DNA of 64,000 nt from positions 9,424,001-9,488,000 of the forward strand of contig CM035233.1 in the NCBI GenBank assembly GCA_020226215.1. The letters are read 5' to 3'. Numbering within the stretch: the first letter of the stretch is position 1; every line of letters starts with the position of its first letter. A program made the translations under genes and the position numbers. Under the pieces are notes generated by a model, which worked only from the letters and a program-made list of their open reading frames with translations, ran no database searches and was not told where the DNA came from. Shown piece by piece: positions 12,261-24,060 of the stretch. The DNA is from Sindora glabra. Its lineage: Eukaryota; Streptophyta; Magnoliopsida; Fabales; Fabaceae.

Positions 12261-14769
12261 TTTTTTTATTATCTAGGTACAATTATACATCAACTTTGCA
12301 TATTTGTGGTGTTTCATTGGATTAACACCTTTTAGGTATTTCTTTATTTTACAAGTAAATTTAAACTTTGTACTTCTATTGGAATTATGTCTTTTCTCTT
12401 TTCTTTTGGATAATAATTGCACATTATCATTCTGTAAATTTGAGATCCTCACTAATCATCATCCTTTTTCAAAAATTTAAGTGTTATATTATATATAAGA
12501 GTAAATATGGTGGACAACTATTTCTTTTTTAGTTCCATCCTTTTCACTAGAAATATAATTAATTGATATTTTTTTTTATTTTCACAAACTTTTGGTACTT
12601 AAACTTCTTCTAAAAGTTTATCATTATATCCCAAATCTTAACTTTTTCTTGAAGTTTGTTATTAATTATATCTTAGAAATCTTTATAAGTATTTAATTCC
12701 TTGATGAGGCCATTTATTTGCTTGTTTTTTATTTTAAGGATATTTGTATTTAAAACTAATGGATCTATCATGCATCAGGCATGTATTAGATTCAAATGTT
12801 ATAATAAACAAATTACCTTACTTAGGTATCAATCTAAATAAGAGCATTTACAACTACTATATAATATTTATTTATTCTCTTTTAGTTAGAAATATGTTTG
12901 GTAATTTTTCTATACTTTATAAATTAACCATTTTATGAACTTTTAGTTCATATCACTTTGTGTAAAGATTAAGATGATTGAATATTATATTGATTTTACA
13001 CTTGCATATTTTTCCCTCATTTTAGGAATATAATTTCACATATGAATTTATATTTTCTATCACTTTTCAAAATCATTTATATACATTATGATGAAATCAA
13101 AATATATTGCACAATAAAAAAGATTTCTACATATAAAATATTTTACCTTTTGACCAAAGCTAATTATAAAAGGGAATCATAACTTCTTAACTTAATTTAA
13201 GCATATAAGTTTCATAAGATGTAAAGTAAAATGTCCCTCGAGATAATATAGAGAATCTTATTCTCTTAAATAAAGATATAGTTAATAATTTAAGACATTA
13301 AAAATATTATAGCTAACATATAAACATATTTCAAAATGTTCAACAATTATTCTAATTAACATATAATAATTAATAAATATTTTAGATATAAATTCATAAG
13401 CAATATATTGTCTTAATTGCATAATTAAGAAATTATGCTCAAAATCAAATTTTTTAAGTAAGTAATCTCACAAACACTAAATTGCAAATTGATAATAAAT
13501 ACATATATGACTATTTTATTGAAGAATTAACTAAAATAATAAAACATCCATATAGTTCATATATCCATATATATGGTGGATAGATGGATTAACATATATC
13601 ACCTTATATTCATTCTAAAAATACTAGAAATTTAGTCCCTAACCTTAGCTAATAATGGCCTTATAATCAAGAACAAGTGGCACATGAAATTTTATTGAAG
13701 AAACTTCTAGTTTTTCAATGAATAATTTTGTGAATTTTCAATTACTTTTCATATCATTATTGATTTGGATTGACCCATCTGATCATGCAAACAATGAAAA
13801 CATTTTGGTCAACAAACTTCACTAGTCTTTCAATTAGCTTTGTATATATAATACATATCAAAAGAAAATGACAATAACCTTTTCCAATATGTTTTTCTCA
13901 CTTGAGATCATCATTATAATACAAAAATATTCAATGTCTTATTGTCTTAATAAAATATGTATTTCATCATAACATAATTTTCACCAATCTTTAATTAGAA
14001 AAAACATTTTTCATTATTAAGAATAATGTACATTGTTGCACTACCCGTAAGAAACAAATATTTAATATTAATTCAATAAAAAATGGAATTGGACATTGTC
14101 ATTATCAATCAAATTGTTAATTCTTTCTTTAGGATGTACAAAGAAATTTAACACATTAAAATATGCTATATCATAAGAATTATGGTTGAGAACATTATTC
14201 TCATTGACAAAATAGGTCTTGTTTTGTTTTCTTTAAAGTAAGGTATAATAAAATTTTACAAAATGCCTAGACATATGACGGGTATATAACTAAGACAATT
14301 TGTACAACTTTAGTAGCATATACTTTCAAATTTTCTACTAACCTTTGATATTATAGGTTTTTCTCATTATATTCTCTAACTTTTAGTGGAGAAAACTAAT
14401 CTTGTGGTTATTTATGAGTAAAGAAAATGTGATTTCATATTGCTATTTTTTATGATGCATTTATATCATATTTTTTTGAGATAAATTACAATTATAATTT
14501 CTTCAACATGCATGTAACAAGTGAATAATCAACTCCCTTCGATTTCAAGAAAGAAATTTCAATTAAAGTAATGCTACATGCAAAAGCTTAATTGAAGGAT
14601 AATAATTATATCTCATCAGAGCTCTTTCTCATGATCATAAAAAGAATTGTGGTCATATTTGATCATAACAACAAGTTTGTGTAAATTATCCTTAATGGAA
14701 TTGCTAGTAAAGGCATTGACTTAAAGATTTTCAATGATATTCTTAATAGGAAAAGTTAAGTTCATGCTG
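12261..14769. other. Internal region of decayed copia element
   Basis: Lies between the two LTRs. No intact frame. On the plus strand near 14600-14720 a weak LSHDHKKNCGHI resembles the copia FTHDLQKNGDI block near the end of the polyprotein, consistent with the LTR orientation. The rest is too eroded to assign. Confidence 0.4.
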
Positions 14770-14961
14770 TACTCTTTTTTCCTTGACTATTTTTTTTTTC
14801 ATTGGATTTTCCTAATAAAGTTTTGAATGAGTTAGAATATTCATCAAAAGATTAATGTACTTTTTTTTCCTTCATTGTAATTTTTTTTCTCATTGCATTT
14901 GTCTTTCCAGTGGTGGTTTTAACAAGGCATATTCTTTACAAGATGGACATCCAATGATGAA

Positions 14962-15220
14962 TGTTATAAATAATGATAATTAAATGTGAATATCCATAAG
15001 TCAGACATTATATTTCTATTATAATTAGTTATTTTGTTTCAATTTTCTTTATAAGCTATTGTTATGAAATTGTAACATTTAACCTATCTATCCTATAAAT
15101 ATAAGTTGTCTAAATCATTCTATGTATAATTGGATAAAATTTACTCCTTTTATTATAATTCTGCTTCATTTTTTTATATATTTTCTAGTTATCTATTTAA
15201 TATTGAGCATTTTTATAATA
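14962..15220 (+). repeat. 3' LTR of the copia-type element
   Basis: Starts TGTTATAAATAATGATAATT and aligns with 11001-11256 over its whole length at a visibly diverged level. It is preceded by GACATCCAATGATGAA, the position where plant copia elements carry a purine tract such as CCAAGGGGGAG. The stretch 14770-14960 has the T-rich wording typical of a copia 3' untranslated region. High LTR divergence implies an old insertion. Confidence 0.65.
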
Positions 15221-16480
15221 GTAAGTTAATTTAAATTTAATTAAAATTATAACACTTGAATAATAGAACCATTCTTAATAGATTTACTATTTTTATTTGA
15301 AAAGTTTAATGTACTTCATACAAATTCTAGAAAAAAATGAAAAGTTAAATTAATTTAATGAAAATTTTCTAATTTTATTTATTTTTACTTATAGAAGTTT
15401 ATTATGTTCTTGTCTTAGTCCTATGTTATGATAAAATGTGTTAATCTTTTGATATTTTTTATACTTAAATATATTAAGGATTGCATGATATTATCATTAT
15501 CATATTTTACTAAAATAGAATAAGAAAATAATTTGCTCATTATTAAAACACATGCATATAAATATACACCAATAAATAAATAAAATTAAGTATTTTATAA
15601 AAAAAATCCAAATATACTATTAAGAATTTTATAAAAATAATGAAAAATTATAGCAAAAATAAGAATAAAATTATAATGCAAATAAGATAAAAATAATAAA
15701 ATCATAAGATTAATTACATAAATGAAGCATTATAACATCTTAGAAAATAAAAAAAATTAAAGTAAAAATAAGAAATAAAATTATAGCAAAAATAAGATAA
15801 AAATGCCAAATATACAACTCAGAATCATATAAAAATATAAAAAATTATACAAAAATAAATTAAAAATAATAAAATTATAGGGCTAAATTACGTAAATGAA
15901 GCATTACAACATCTTATAAATTAATTAATAAAAATAAATCAAAAATAAGAAAGAATTATAGCAAGTCTATTCAAGAAAACTAAAATTATTATGAAGAAAA
16001 TGAAATCGAAATATGCTAATAACTTAGAGAATTATGCAAACCTTGATCCTCCATGCTTCCATTATGTGCATAATCAACAATACAATATGGTCAGAAAGCC
16101 ACTGATATAGGAAAATCATAACTATTATCAATTACAAATTAGCAATTATAAATGAATACAAAGATAGATCAAGATGAAAAAAATAAAAACATCAAAGTTA
16201 GGAAGCAAAATATTATACATTCACATAATAAGAAGGCAAAAGAAGAAAATTAACTCAAATATAGAACATAGAAAGAAAATTACTAAAAGTATCAAAATCA
16301 TGAAAAAAGGAAAACTACATTCATTATTTGTACTTCAAATACTTAAAAAAATGAAAAAAAAATACATTATATATACTTCAAGCATCGGCACTCGATGATG
16401 GTAGTAGACGACAAAGAAGTGTGGCTTAGCAATGGAAGATGGAGGAGAGGAAAAGTAAAGCGCATAATTACCATAGGGAA
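15221..16480. repeat. A-rich DNA with a ~174 bp direct repeat
   Basis: The block containing TAAATGAAGCATTA(T/C)AACATCTTA occurs at about 15717 and 15891 (period 174), with A-rich flanks repeated as well over about 15630-15965. No gene is supported. The short lysine-rich frame near 16174 is compositional. Confidence 0.5.
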
Positions 16481-16499
16481 AAAATGAAAGGGTCTAGTA

Positions 16500-17950
16500 A
16501 TGTACAAAATATAAACTATATTATTTCCTTTTATTTTAGGCTCATTAATATGTTTCATATGTTTAATTTTGTAGATTTACCCTTGTTATATGATTAGGTA
16601 TTAATTTTCTAATATTTTAAAATTATTCGATTAATATCAAATTTTTATACTGTTTTAGGTTTTTAAATATAATTTAAGTTTTGAATGTCAAAATTGAATG
16701 ATCTTTGTATCTTTGAAAAGTTTAAAAGAATTTCTAAAACTTTTGTATTTTTTCCAAAGCCCACTTTAAACATTTAGAAGGCTAAAAATAACCATGAAAT
16801 TGATGCTTTATTTTTATTCAAGCTAAATCAATCTCGGTCTTTAGGCTACATCTAGAGCTTAAAGGTCTAATCAAAGTGAAGCTAGCACCTGAAGTCACCT
16901 AAGACTCAACCTAACAACTTTTGTTTTAATTATCAAACATAGGTTGGAATCTAAGTGATGATAATTAATGTAGTGAAAACTATTAGTAGATTAAAGTATA
17001 AATTAGGATAAGGGGGTCTAAAATTAGTAAGGTCCCATTTTTTATAACCTTAGGAGGTATATTAACTTGATCCATTAAGTTTTGTAGGAGAGGAACTCAA
17101 ATTTAAGGATTTGTGCCTTAAAAGATAAGAACATACAATTCTAGATAGCACTTTTCTTAGAGATTTTCTCTTCTTTTCATCCATGGAAGGCTAACTTTTA
17201 GATTGTTTCAAGGAATTTGAGGCTTATCTTAGTTTGGATTACGAGATATAAGCTATAATATTGATTATTATTAATTTATTTTTCTCTTTCTCTAATTCTC
17301 TTATATGATTTTCTAGAATTGCATAGATTAGATATCGATTTGGTATAGTCTGTGTATAATATTGTGATTTATAATTATAATATAGTCTTAAGTTGAATTT
17401 TGATTAGTTGATTATCATTTTTTTTATGTAAGAATAAAGGATTAAATTATCAAATCAAAGATTTCTAATTTAATCCTTCAATTTAACTAAATTTTATATT
17501 CAAATTGATTTTCATCTAACTTTAGGAATTATAACAGTTACTTAATTTTGCTAATCTAAATTAATCTAATCTTTAGATGGTAATTTAGTGCAGAATTCAT
17601 AAATTATTGCATGGGTTTTAGATGGTTTTAGGTTGAGAAATCAATTATAATTGTCAAATATATTGTTATTTGTGATTAATCTATAAAAAAAGTTCTTAAT
17701 TTCCTTTGATCAATTGTGTTCCTCTACTATTTTTGCATTAATTCTATATTTTGTTTCCAATCTTGAATTCTATTTAATTTCAAATCAAAATCCCCTAATT
17801 CAATTTTTTTCTACATTCTACATACATATTATTTGCACTATATTCTTAACTATGCAATCTTAATTTTCACAACTTCTTGCATTTACTTCTTCTATTTTTA
17901 ATGCATAAAAGGTTAGGTAATTTTATAGACATAGTAAATCAATATAATAG
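16500..17950 (+). repeat. Dispersed repeat family A, copy 1 (plus)
   Basis: Shares an ordered series of words with the reverse complement of 29650-31140 and 43290-44707, and with 38827-39778. They include TATTATTTCCTTTTATTTTAGG near 16520, TTTTAAAATTATTCGATTAAT near 16615, ATAACCTTAGGAGGTATATTA near 17045 and GATAGCACTTTTCTTAG near 17143. No protein frame is evident. It may be an LTR or untranslated part of a retroelement. Confidence 0.6.
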
Positions 17951-18070
17951 GATTTATTAAGTAAATCATTAGGGATTTGACTTAATTTGTTACCTTGTAC
18001 TGTAAGTTTTCATAAAACCAATAATTTTTAATTTTAATTAGCTTTGATAACTATCATCTAGTTGCACAAG

Positions 18071-18540
18071 CACTATTATAAAGGATTTAGTGATGGAATT
18101 AATAACAAAAAAAATCCACCACTAAAACCTTTTACTAAAATGATTCATATAGATTATTGACAGAATAATCAAGACATTTGTCAATAAATCTGTCATTAAT
18201 TTTGAAAATAAAATTTTCACTACCAAATAAAATTTCAAATTTTAATACAAAATTTTTTCACTAATTTTTTAGTCTATTGGTAATTTGAAATCATAATTTC
18301 TTTGTCTATAGTTAAATTTATTAGTAAAATTTACAAATAATATTAGTAACGGATGAAGCTTCGCTTGAGAAAATTTTAAAAATCTTTACTTTTAATGATG
18401 GATTTAGTAATAGAATTAACAATAAAATAAAAAATTCATTATTAAATATAAAATAGAATGATGACTCCTCTTGTCTCTTTTACTAACAAGAAAACTATCT
18501 TAAGATCTATTATTAATGTTCATCGCTAAATAAAGATTTT
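18071..18540 (+). mobile_element. CACTA-like terminus, related to 10102
   Basis: Begins CACTATTATAAAGGATTTAGTGATGG and is followed by repeated words on both strands (TTAGTGATGGAATTAATAAC, CCACCACTAAAACC, GATGGATTTAGTAATAGAATTAAC at 18396). The layout is that of a CACTA subterminal region. No transposase frame lies next to it. Confidence 0.45.
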
Positions 18541-18589
18541 CTTTGATTGCATCCTTTTCTTTCCTAAAATTGTTCTTTGAGTCCCTTTT

Positions 18590-18960
18590 TATAATCGAAG
18601 AGGGATGAGAATCCTCTACCCAAAATTAATTATTCTTATCAATTCAAAATTATTGTTTATCATAAAATTAAAATTAAATTAATTATGAATCAGGTCTTAT
18701 TCTTCTTTAAGTAGTGATGCAAATCCTCTCTTTCATATTGATAAGATTATATGTAAATGGGATAAAATTATAAAAATCTTCTTCTTAATAGCAATTATTT
18801 TTATTAATTCAAAGTTATTGATTATCATAAAATTAAAATTAGCTTAATCATATATTCTATCTTATTCATATTTGGGGAAGAATGTGAATCATCTCTCCAA
18901 TATTTATTATATTATATGTCTTATTTTTTAATTTAGGAGGGATAAAAGTCTTCTCCTGGC
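18590..18960. repeat. ~164 bp imperfect tandem repeat
   Basis: AATTCAAA(A/G)TTATTG(T/A)TTATCATAAAATT occurs at about 18642 and 18806, with AATCCTCTC-type words repeated between them and a third weaker unit towards 18900. 18961-19328 holds nothing I recognise. Confidence 0.5.
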
Positions 18961-19328
18961 TACTTAAAATAATTCAATTACAAATAAAATATTTTATGAA
19001 TTTCTATTATCATTTAATAAGAAAAACAAAATGATAAAGAAAACTTTAAAATTAAACAACATAATTATCTATAAAAAAAGATGGAAATGATAGCTACTAA
19101 ATAAGTTGAAAATTTACGTTTTCAATTTTATTTGTTATTATTATTTTTATTTATTTTTTATATCTAATATTATCAAGATAACAACCCATATACAATCAAA
19201 TAATTTTTTATGCTAAAAATGTAAAATAGACCATTTTAGATTTTTCAATAATTTTTATTTTTTATATTTTTTGTCATCCGGACAACGTGCAGTCTTTAAA
19301 AAAAAATAGCTAATAATGGGCAATGGAC

Positions 19329-20762
19329 AGGATTTGGCTGCAGCCCTTCTCTCTTATTTGCCAAGTGTCCCCCGTAGTGTAACTTCTTAGAGATTTTCCT
19401 TCATCTAAAACCTTCTTTACTTTTTTTTTTTAATTCTTTTTCTGTTTGCAATTCTTTTCGCAATCCGTTTTCAATTCAACTTTGAATTTTTTAATTTCAA
19501 TTATATATATATGCAATATGAACATCAATTAGAAAAAAATATAAAATTCTCCATTCAATTTTAAAGCAGTTGAATTTTACTCCTCAGAAATCACTTGTTT
19601 AAATTATACAAAATTTAAAATTAGCATCCATGTCAATTCAATTCATTATTTTATTAAATTATATATTTTTTATATTTTTTAAACAGGAACTCTTATATTA
19701 TAGCATTCCAATTTATTCTGTTAATTTTTTCAAATAATTTTTATATTATATAATTAATAAAAATTAGGTTAGATATATATATTCTTATTTTAATTAAATA
19801 ATAAAAGATAAGTTACAAAATATTATTTGAAAATTTGATGAAATAAACAAACATACTATAATATTTTAATTTTTTAAAAATAGTTTATTAAAAAATAATG
19901 TAATTTAATATAATAATTAATTTTATTGACAATAAATATTAATTTTAAGTTTTGTGAAATTTAAGGAATGAATTCTAAATTTTAAAAAGGGTAATTGAAA
20001 TTTAAACTATATAACGCATCAAAATTAATATTTATTGTGCAATTAAATAAATAATATATTTAATAACACAAAATTTTACTACTTTCTAATAATATCATTA
20101 AATGTCAGTTGGTCAATTTATTTTATTTTATATAATTTCTATATTGATACATAATTAAAATATATATTTAATTATATAACTCTTTATAAACTTTTTAAAT
20201 AAGCATTACAATATTTTAATGTTCACTTTATTATATTTTGTAAAATTTCTATATTATATAAATTAAATTAAATTAGATATAAAAACTAGCTATGAACATT
20301 GAAAATGAGATTGAAATTATGCGTGAAAACATATCGTAGTAAAATATTATAAAAATTGTTACTTTTATTGAAATTGAAAAATTTATAAAGCATTCACATA
20401 ATTAATTATTTAGTTAGATAAAAATAAATGTTAATTTCAATATTTTATGTAGCTTAAAATTTTAATTCTAATATTTCAATTTTTGTAAGGTCAAATTTTA
20501 ATTAACACAAAATTCAAAGGAATCTTTAGCGAAAAATTAATTTGAATTAAAAAGTTCAAAAATTGTTGAATTCAATATATATGTTATTGAATTGAGAAAG
20601 ATACTAAAAGCAGAAAAAGAATTAAAAAATTAGCAAATTGAATAATAATAAAAAGAAATTGTTTAGAAAGTTAAATTATATCATTCACTTAACGCCATAC
20701 TTGGCGCCCTAGATAGAAGGGCTGCATCCCGAGGCTACTGCCAAGGGTTGCAGCCAGATTCT
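19329..20762. mobile_element. 1.4 kb inverted-repeat element, non-coding
   Basis: AGGATTTGGCTGCAGCCC at 19329-19346 matches the reverse complement of 20745-20762 (AGAATCTGGCTGCAACCC) at 15 of 18 positions. GCAGCCCTTCT...CCAAGT recurs on the inverse strand at 20697-20728. The words TTTTTTAATTCTTTTTCTG follow both ends, so the inverted arms reach at least 150-200 bp. The interior has no gene. A target duplication was not found, so the exact ends and the class (MULE-like or foldback) are open. Confidence 0.45.
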
Positions 20763-21030
20763 ATTCGTAAATAGTTACTTGAATGCAAGAATTGCAAATA
20801 AGTTAATATATGAGAAGCAATAGAGTTACCATTTACCAAAAAGAAATATAAATAAATAAGATGCCAAACACAAAAGGAAGCCAAGTAAATATAACTCTCG
20901 AAACTTAATATTATCAAAGTTCAGAAAGATTGAAATTCAAATAAGTTGAAACTAAGAACATGAATTTAAAGGATTACAAAAATTATATTTTACTTCACCA
21001 AAGTTTCAAGAGTCTAAATATTTGCAGGTC

Positions 21031-22157
21031 TTATGCTTTGTTCTTCAGGAAAACACTAGTCAGAACCGACTTGCCCCGCAGGGAGGCCTTCAACAGCTTC
21101 ACACCCTGAGGGAAAAAAAAAAGGCACAAAAAACAGACAAACACATAAACATCATATATTTCCAACTCTATATTGAAGATGAGTACCACAGGAGCAATTT
21201 ACGTAACACAAATGCCAATTAGAAATTTCAGTAGATGACTTTCGGAGACTATTTTCATCCTCAATTATATTACATATTTTACTTTCGATTGACACTTAGA
21301 AGAATAAAAAGGTAAAAACTCTAAACGAAATAGATAATTTAATAATGAAAATACTTAACATTTAAGTAGATAAGCTTTCCTTTTAAAATTATCCTAAAAC
21401 TTAAAGCTCCTTATTTATCCGTTGCTAACTGTCCCAACAATGCTAAATCCGAGATTTTGTTAGGATATATCATAATCATAATAGGTATAAAAAGAGGAAA
21501 CTGGTAGCAAGAAATGTACGCACCTCCTCCATACCAAAAGAAACCACGGTTTCCTGCAGAGAGCCAACCTCCTTGACATTGAACTTATTAAGCAAAGTGA
21601 TGCTAGAAATGGTGGACAAAGGCTGCACAACCAAATCATCCATCACCATATACGTCACAACCCCTTTCACAAACCCACTATCTCCATCACAACTTGCCTC
21701 TTCTCTCGCCTTTTTCCCCACAAATTTGACTGCACGATCCATGGTACCGTACGTACAGTTAGGACACTTACTCTTGCTATCGTCTGTGACATGATTAGTG
21801 ACACCCCCTCCCGCACACGTACAGCTTTGGAATCAAAGATTCATTATCTTCTTCGCTCACAGGCAGAAGAAAGCCAGAGAGATGAGCCGAAGATGAAGTT
21901 GCAGCTTTTGGCTTCAAGAGAAGGTCTTTCGTTTGGTTTGGTTGAATGTAAGTTTCATCCAAATTCTCGATGCTCTCATAGAGATTGGCTAAGCTACCCA
22001 TCATTCCTTCCTTTGTTAGGACCCTTACAATGGTGCCAACAGGCAGTGAAAGAAGGTTGAAGAGGAAATCTATGAAGTTCTTTCCAGCCTCAGCAAACAG
22101 AACCTTGTTGCTGTTTTTGTCAATGAGAAGTTTCAGGCTAACTTTAGTGGAAGCCAT
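21031..22157 (-). pseudogene. DUF674-family gene with single-base frameshift
   Basis: Two-exon gene. Exon 1 is 22157-21524, starting MASTKVSLKLLIDKNSNKVL, and its donor GTGCGT follows Gly-Met-Glu-Glu. The intron is 21523-21106 (418 bp). Exon 2 is 21105-21031, starting GVKLLKASL after CCCTCAG and ending FLKNKA-stop. The DUF674 (PF05056) pattern is visible: N-terminal KLLID...VLFAEAGK, central CPNC after VTDD, and the GVKLLKASL...VLT..FL end. One extra base (A at 21797 on the plus strand) turns the expected Cys-His-Asn into Cys-His-stop (stop codon 21795-21797). Without it the frame would run about 235 residues, normal for a short DUF674 protein. The biochemical role of DUF674 is unknown. It is either a young pseudogene or a sequencing error in an intact gene. 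Confidence 0.85.
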
Positions 22158-22499
22158 AGTTGGAGATCTAGCTGTAAGGTAGTTTTGGTGAATCAGAACA
22201 AGTGATTATGAAGAGAGTATATCAAAAACAAGAACATGAGGAAAGTTTTGCTTACATTTATTACGTTTCAAAGATTTCCCTACCAATTCTCAGTATCTTG
22301 GACGCTGATCTCTCCTCCAAATTCAAATCTCCGGCTCGACTAATCTGGTTTTTAGATTTTTTTTTTTTTTTTTGAACTTAATCGACTTACGACGAAACAG
22401 GAAGGAAAAACTACAAGTGAGGGACAGAAGCTGTCGTGCTTAGTGAACTCAAAGGGAACAAAGGCTTGCAATGAGAGTTTGGCTTTGTTTGATGTGTTA

Positions 22500-22520
22500 C
22501 ATATATATATATATATAAAT
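22500..22520 (-). promoter_or_regulatory. Possible TATA region for the DUF674 gene
   Basis: An (AT)n run reads TTTATATATATATATATA on the minus strand, about 345 bp upstream of the start codon. A CTTACAG acceptor-like site near 22174 suggests there could be a 5' UTR intron between the two. Suggestive only. Confidence 0.25.
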
Positions 22521-22799
22521 ATTACTACTTTAGATATAAATAAACAATTGATTTAATTTGAATGCAGGACTCTCTCAGGTAATCTTTCGGTGGCTTTATC
22601 CCAAAGTTGAAAAAAACTTAAAACAAAATATCCCTTCATTTTGAATTCTTTTTAACAAAACATTCTTATATAATCTAAAAAACTAAAACATTTTCTTTCA
22701 ACCTGCTAACAAATGTATTTGATAAAAATATCTCACCTCCCTTGAATTTATTGAAATGACGTGTACCTTTCTTTCAATTTCAAAACTTATATAGATTTT

Positions 22800-24060
22800 C
22801 TTTAACATATTAAAAAATATTATACTTAAACTCAAAATTAATTTAAATCATTTATTAATAAAATAATGAAAAAATTAATTACAAATTCAAATTAAAAAAA
22901 TACGTTAATATGTAAATAATAAGAGCACACATGAAAGAAGAAAATCAAGAGCAAAACATGTCATGGAGCAAATAAAAAATAATAATGTGTGAGCTGTAAA
23001 ATAATAAAATTTAAAATAAAAATATAATAATGCAATTCAATTAGACTAAAAACCTATTTTAGTCCTAATAAAATTAAAATTTTACCAACTTTTATCCCTA
23101 ATTAAAATTTTATATTAATTTAATTCCTAGTAAGATTTAAAACTCTCAAATTTTAATTTTTTTACAAGAGTAATTTAATATTTCATCTCATATACAGAAA
23201 GATTAAAATTTAAATTATTTATTAATAAAATGATAAGAAATTAACTATAAATTCAAATTAAACAAAAATAAAATACATTAATATTTAAATAATAGGAGCA
23301 CACATGAAAGAAGAAAAGAAAGAGCAAAACATGTCATGCAGCAAATAAAAAAAACAATGTGTCATCCCTAAAATAATAAACGCTAAAATAAAAAATAGTT
23401 AAATAATTCAATTAGACTAAAAACCTATTTTAGTGCTTATAAAATTAATTTTTTTAATTTCATCCCTAATTAAAAGTTTGTATTAATTTCATCTTTATAA
23501 GATTAAAAACTCTCAATTTTTAATTTTTTTCATATAATAATTTAGTATTCCATCTCATATATATATATATAAATTAAAATTTAAATCACTTATTGATAAA
23601 ATGATGAAAAAATCAATTACAAATTCAAATTCAATGAAAATAAAATACATTAATATGTAAATAATAGGAGCACACATGAAAGAAGAAAAAAGAGCAAAAC
23701 ATGTCAACAAATAAAAAAAAAGAAACAATGTGTGAACTATAAAATAATAAAAGTTAAAATAAAAAATATAGTTAAGTAATTCAATTAAACTAAAAATATG
23801 TTTTGATCTTTATAAAATTAAATTTTTATCAATTTTATCCTTGATTAAAAGTTTATATTAATTGAATTCCCACAAAATTAAAAATTCTCAAATTTTAATA
23901 TTTTTAGATAGTAATTTAATATCCCATCTCATATACGGAAGGACTAAACTTTGAAGTTTTTAATCTTATAAGAATTATATTAATATAAACTTTCGTTTAA
24001 GGATAAAATTGATAAAAATGTAATTTTATATGGATAAAAATAGATTTTTAGTCATTCAAT
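22800..24060. repeat. ~373 bp tandem repeat, three copies, ending in an inverted arm
   Basis: GAGCACACATGAAAGAAG occurs at about 22923, 23296 and 23668 (periods 373 and 372). Each is followed by an A-rich segment, AGACTAAAAACCTATTTTAG-like text, TATCCCTAATTAAAA and TTTCATCTCATATA. From about 23940 the last half unit is repeated in inverse orientation (23780-23890 against 23940-24060), so the array closes with a hairpin. No coding potential. Confidence 0.8.

Noticed and set aside
22800..24060. CRISPR-like array
   Set aside because: Repeat units are 373 bp and contiguous, the DNA is eukaryotic, and there are no short repeats with unique spacers.
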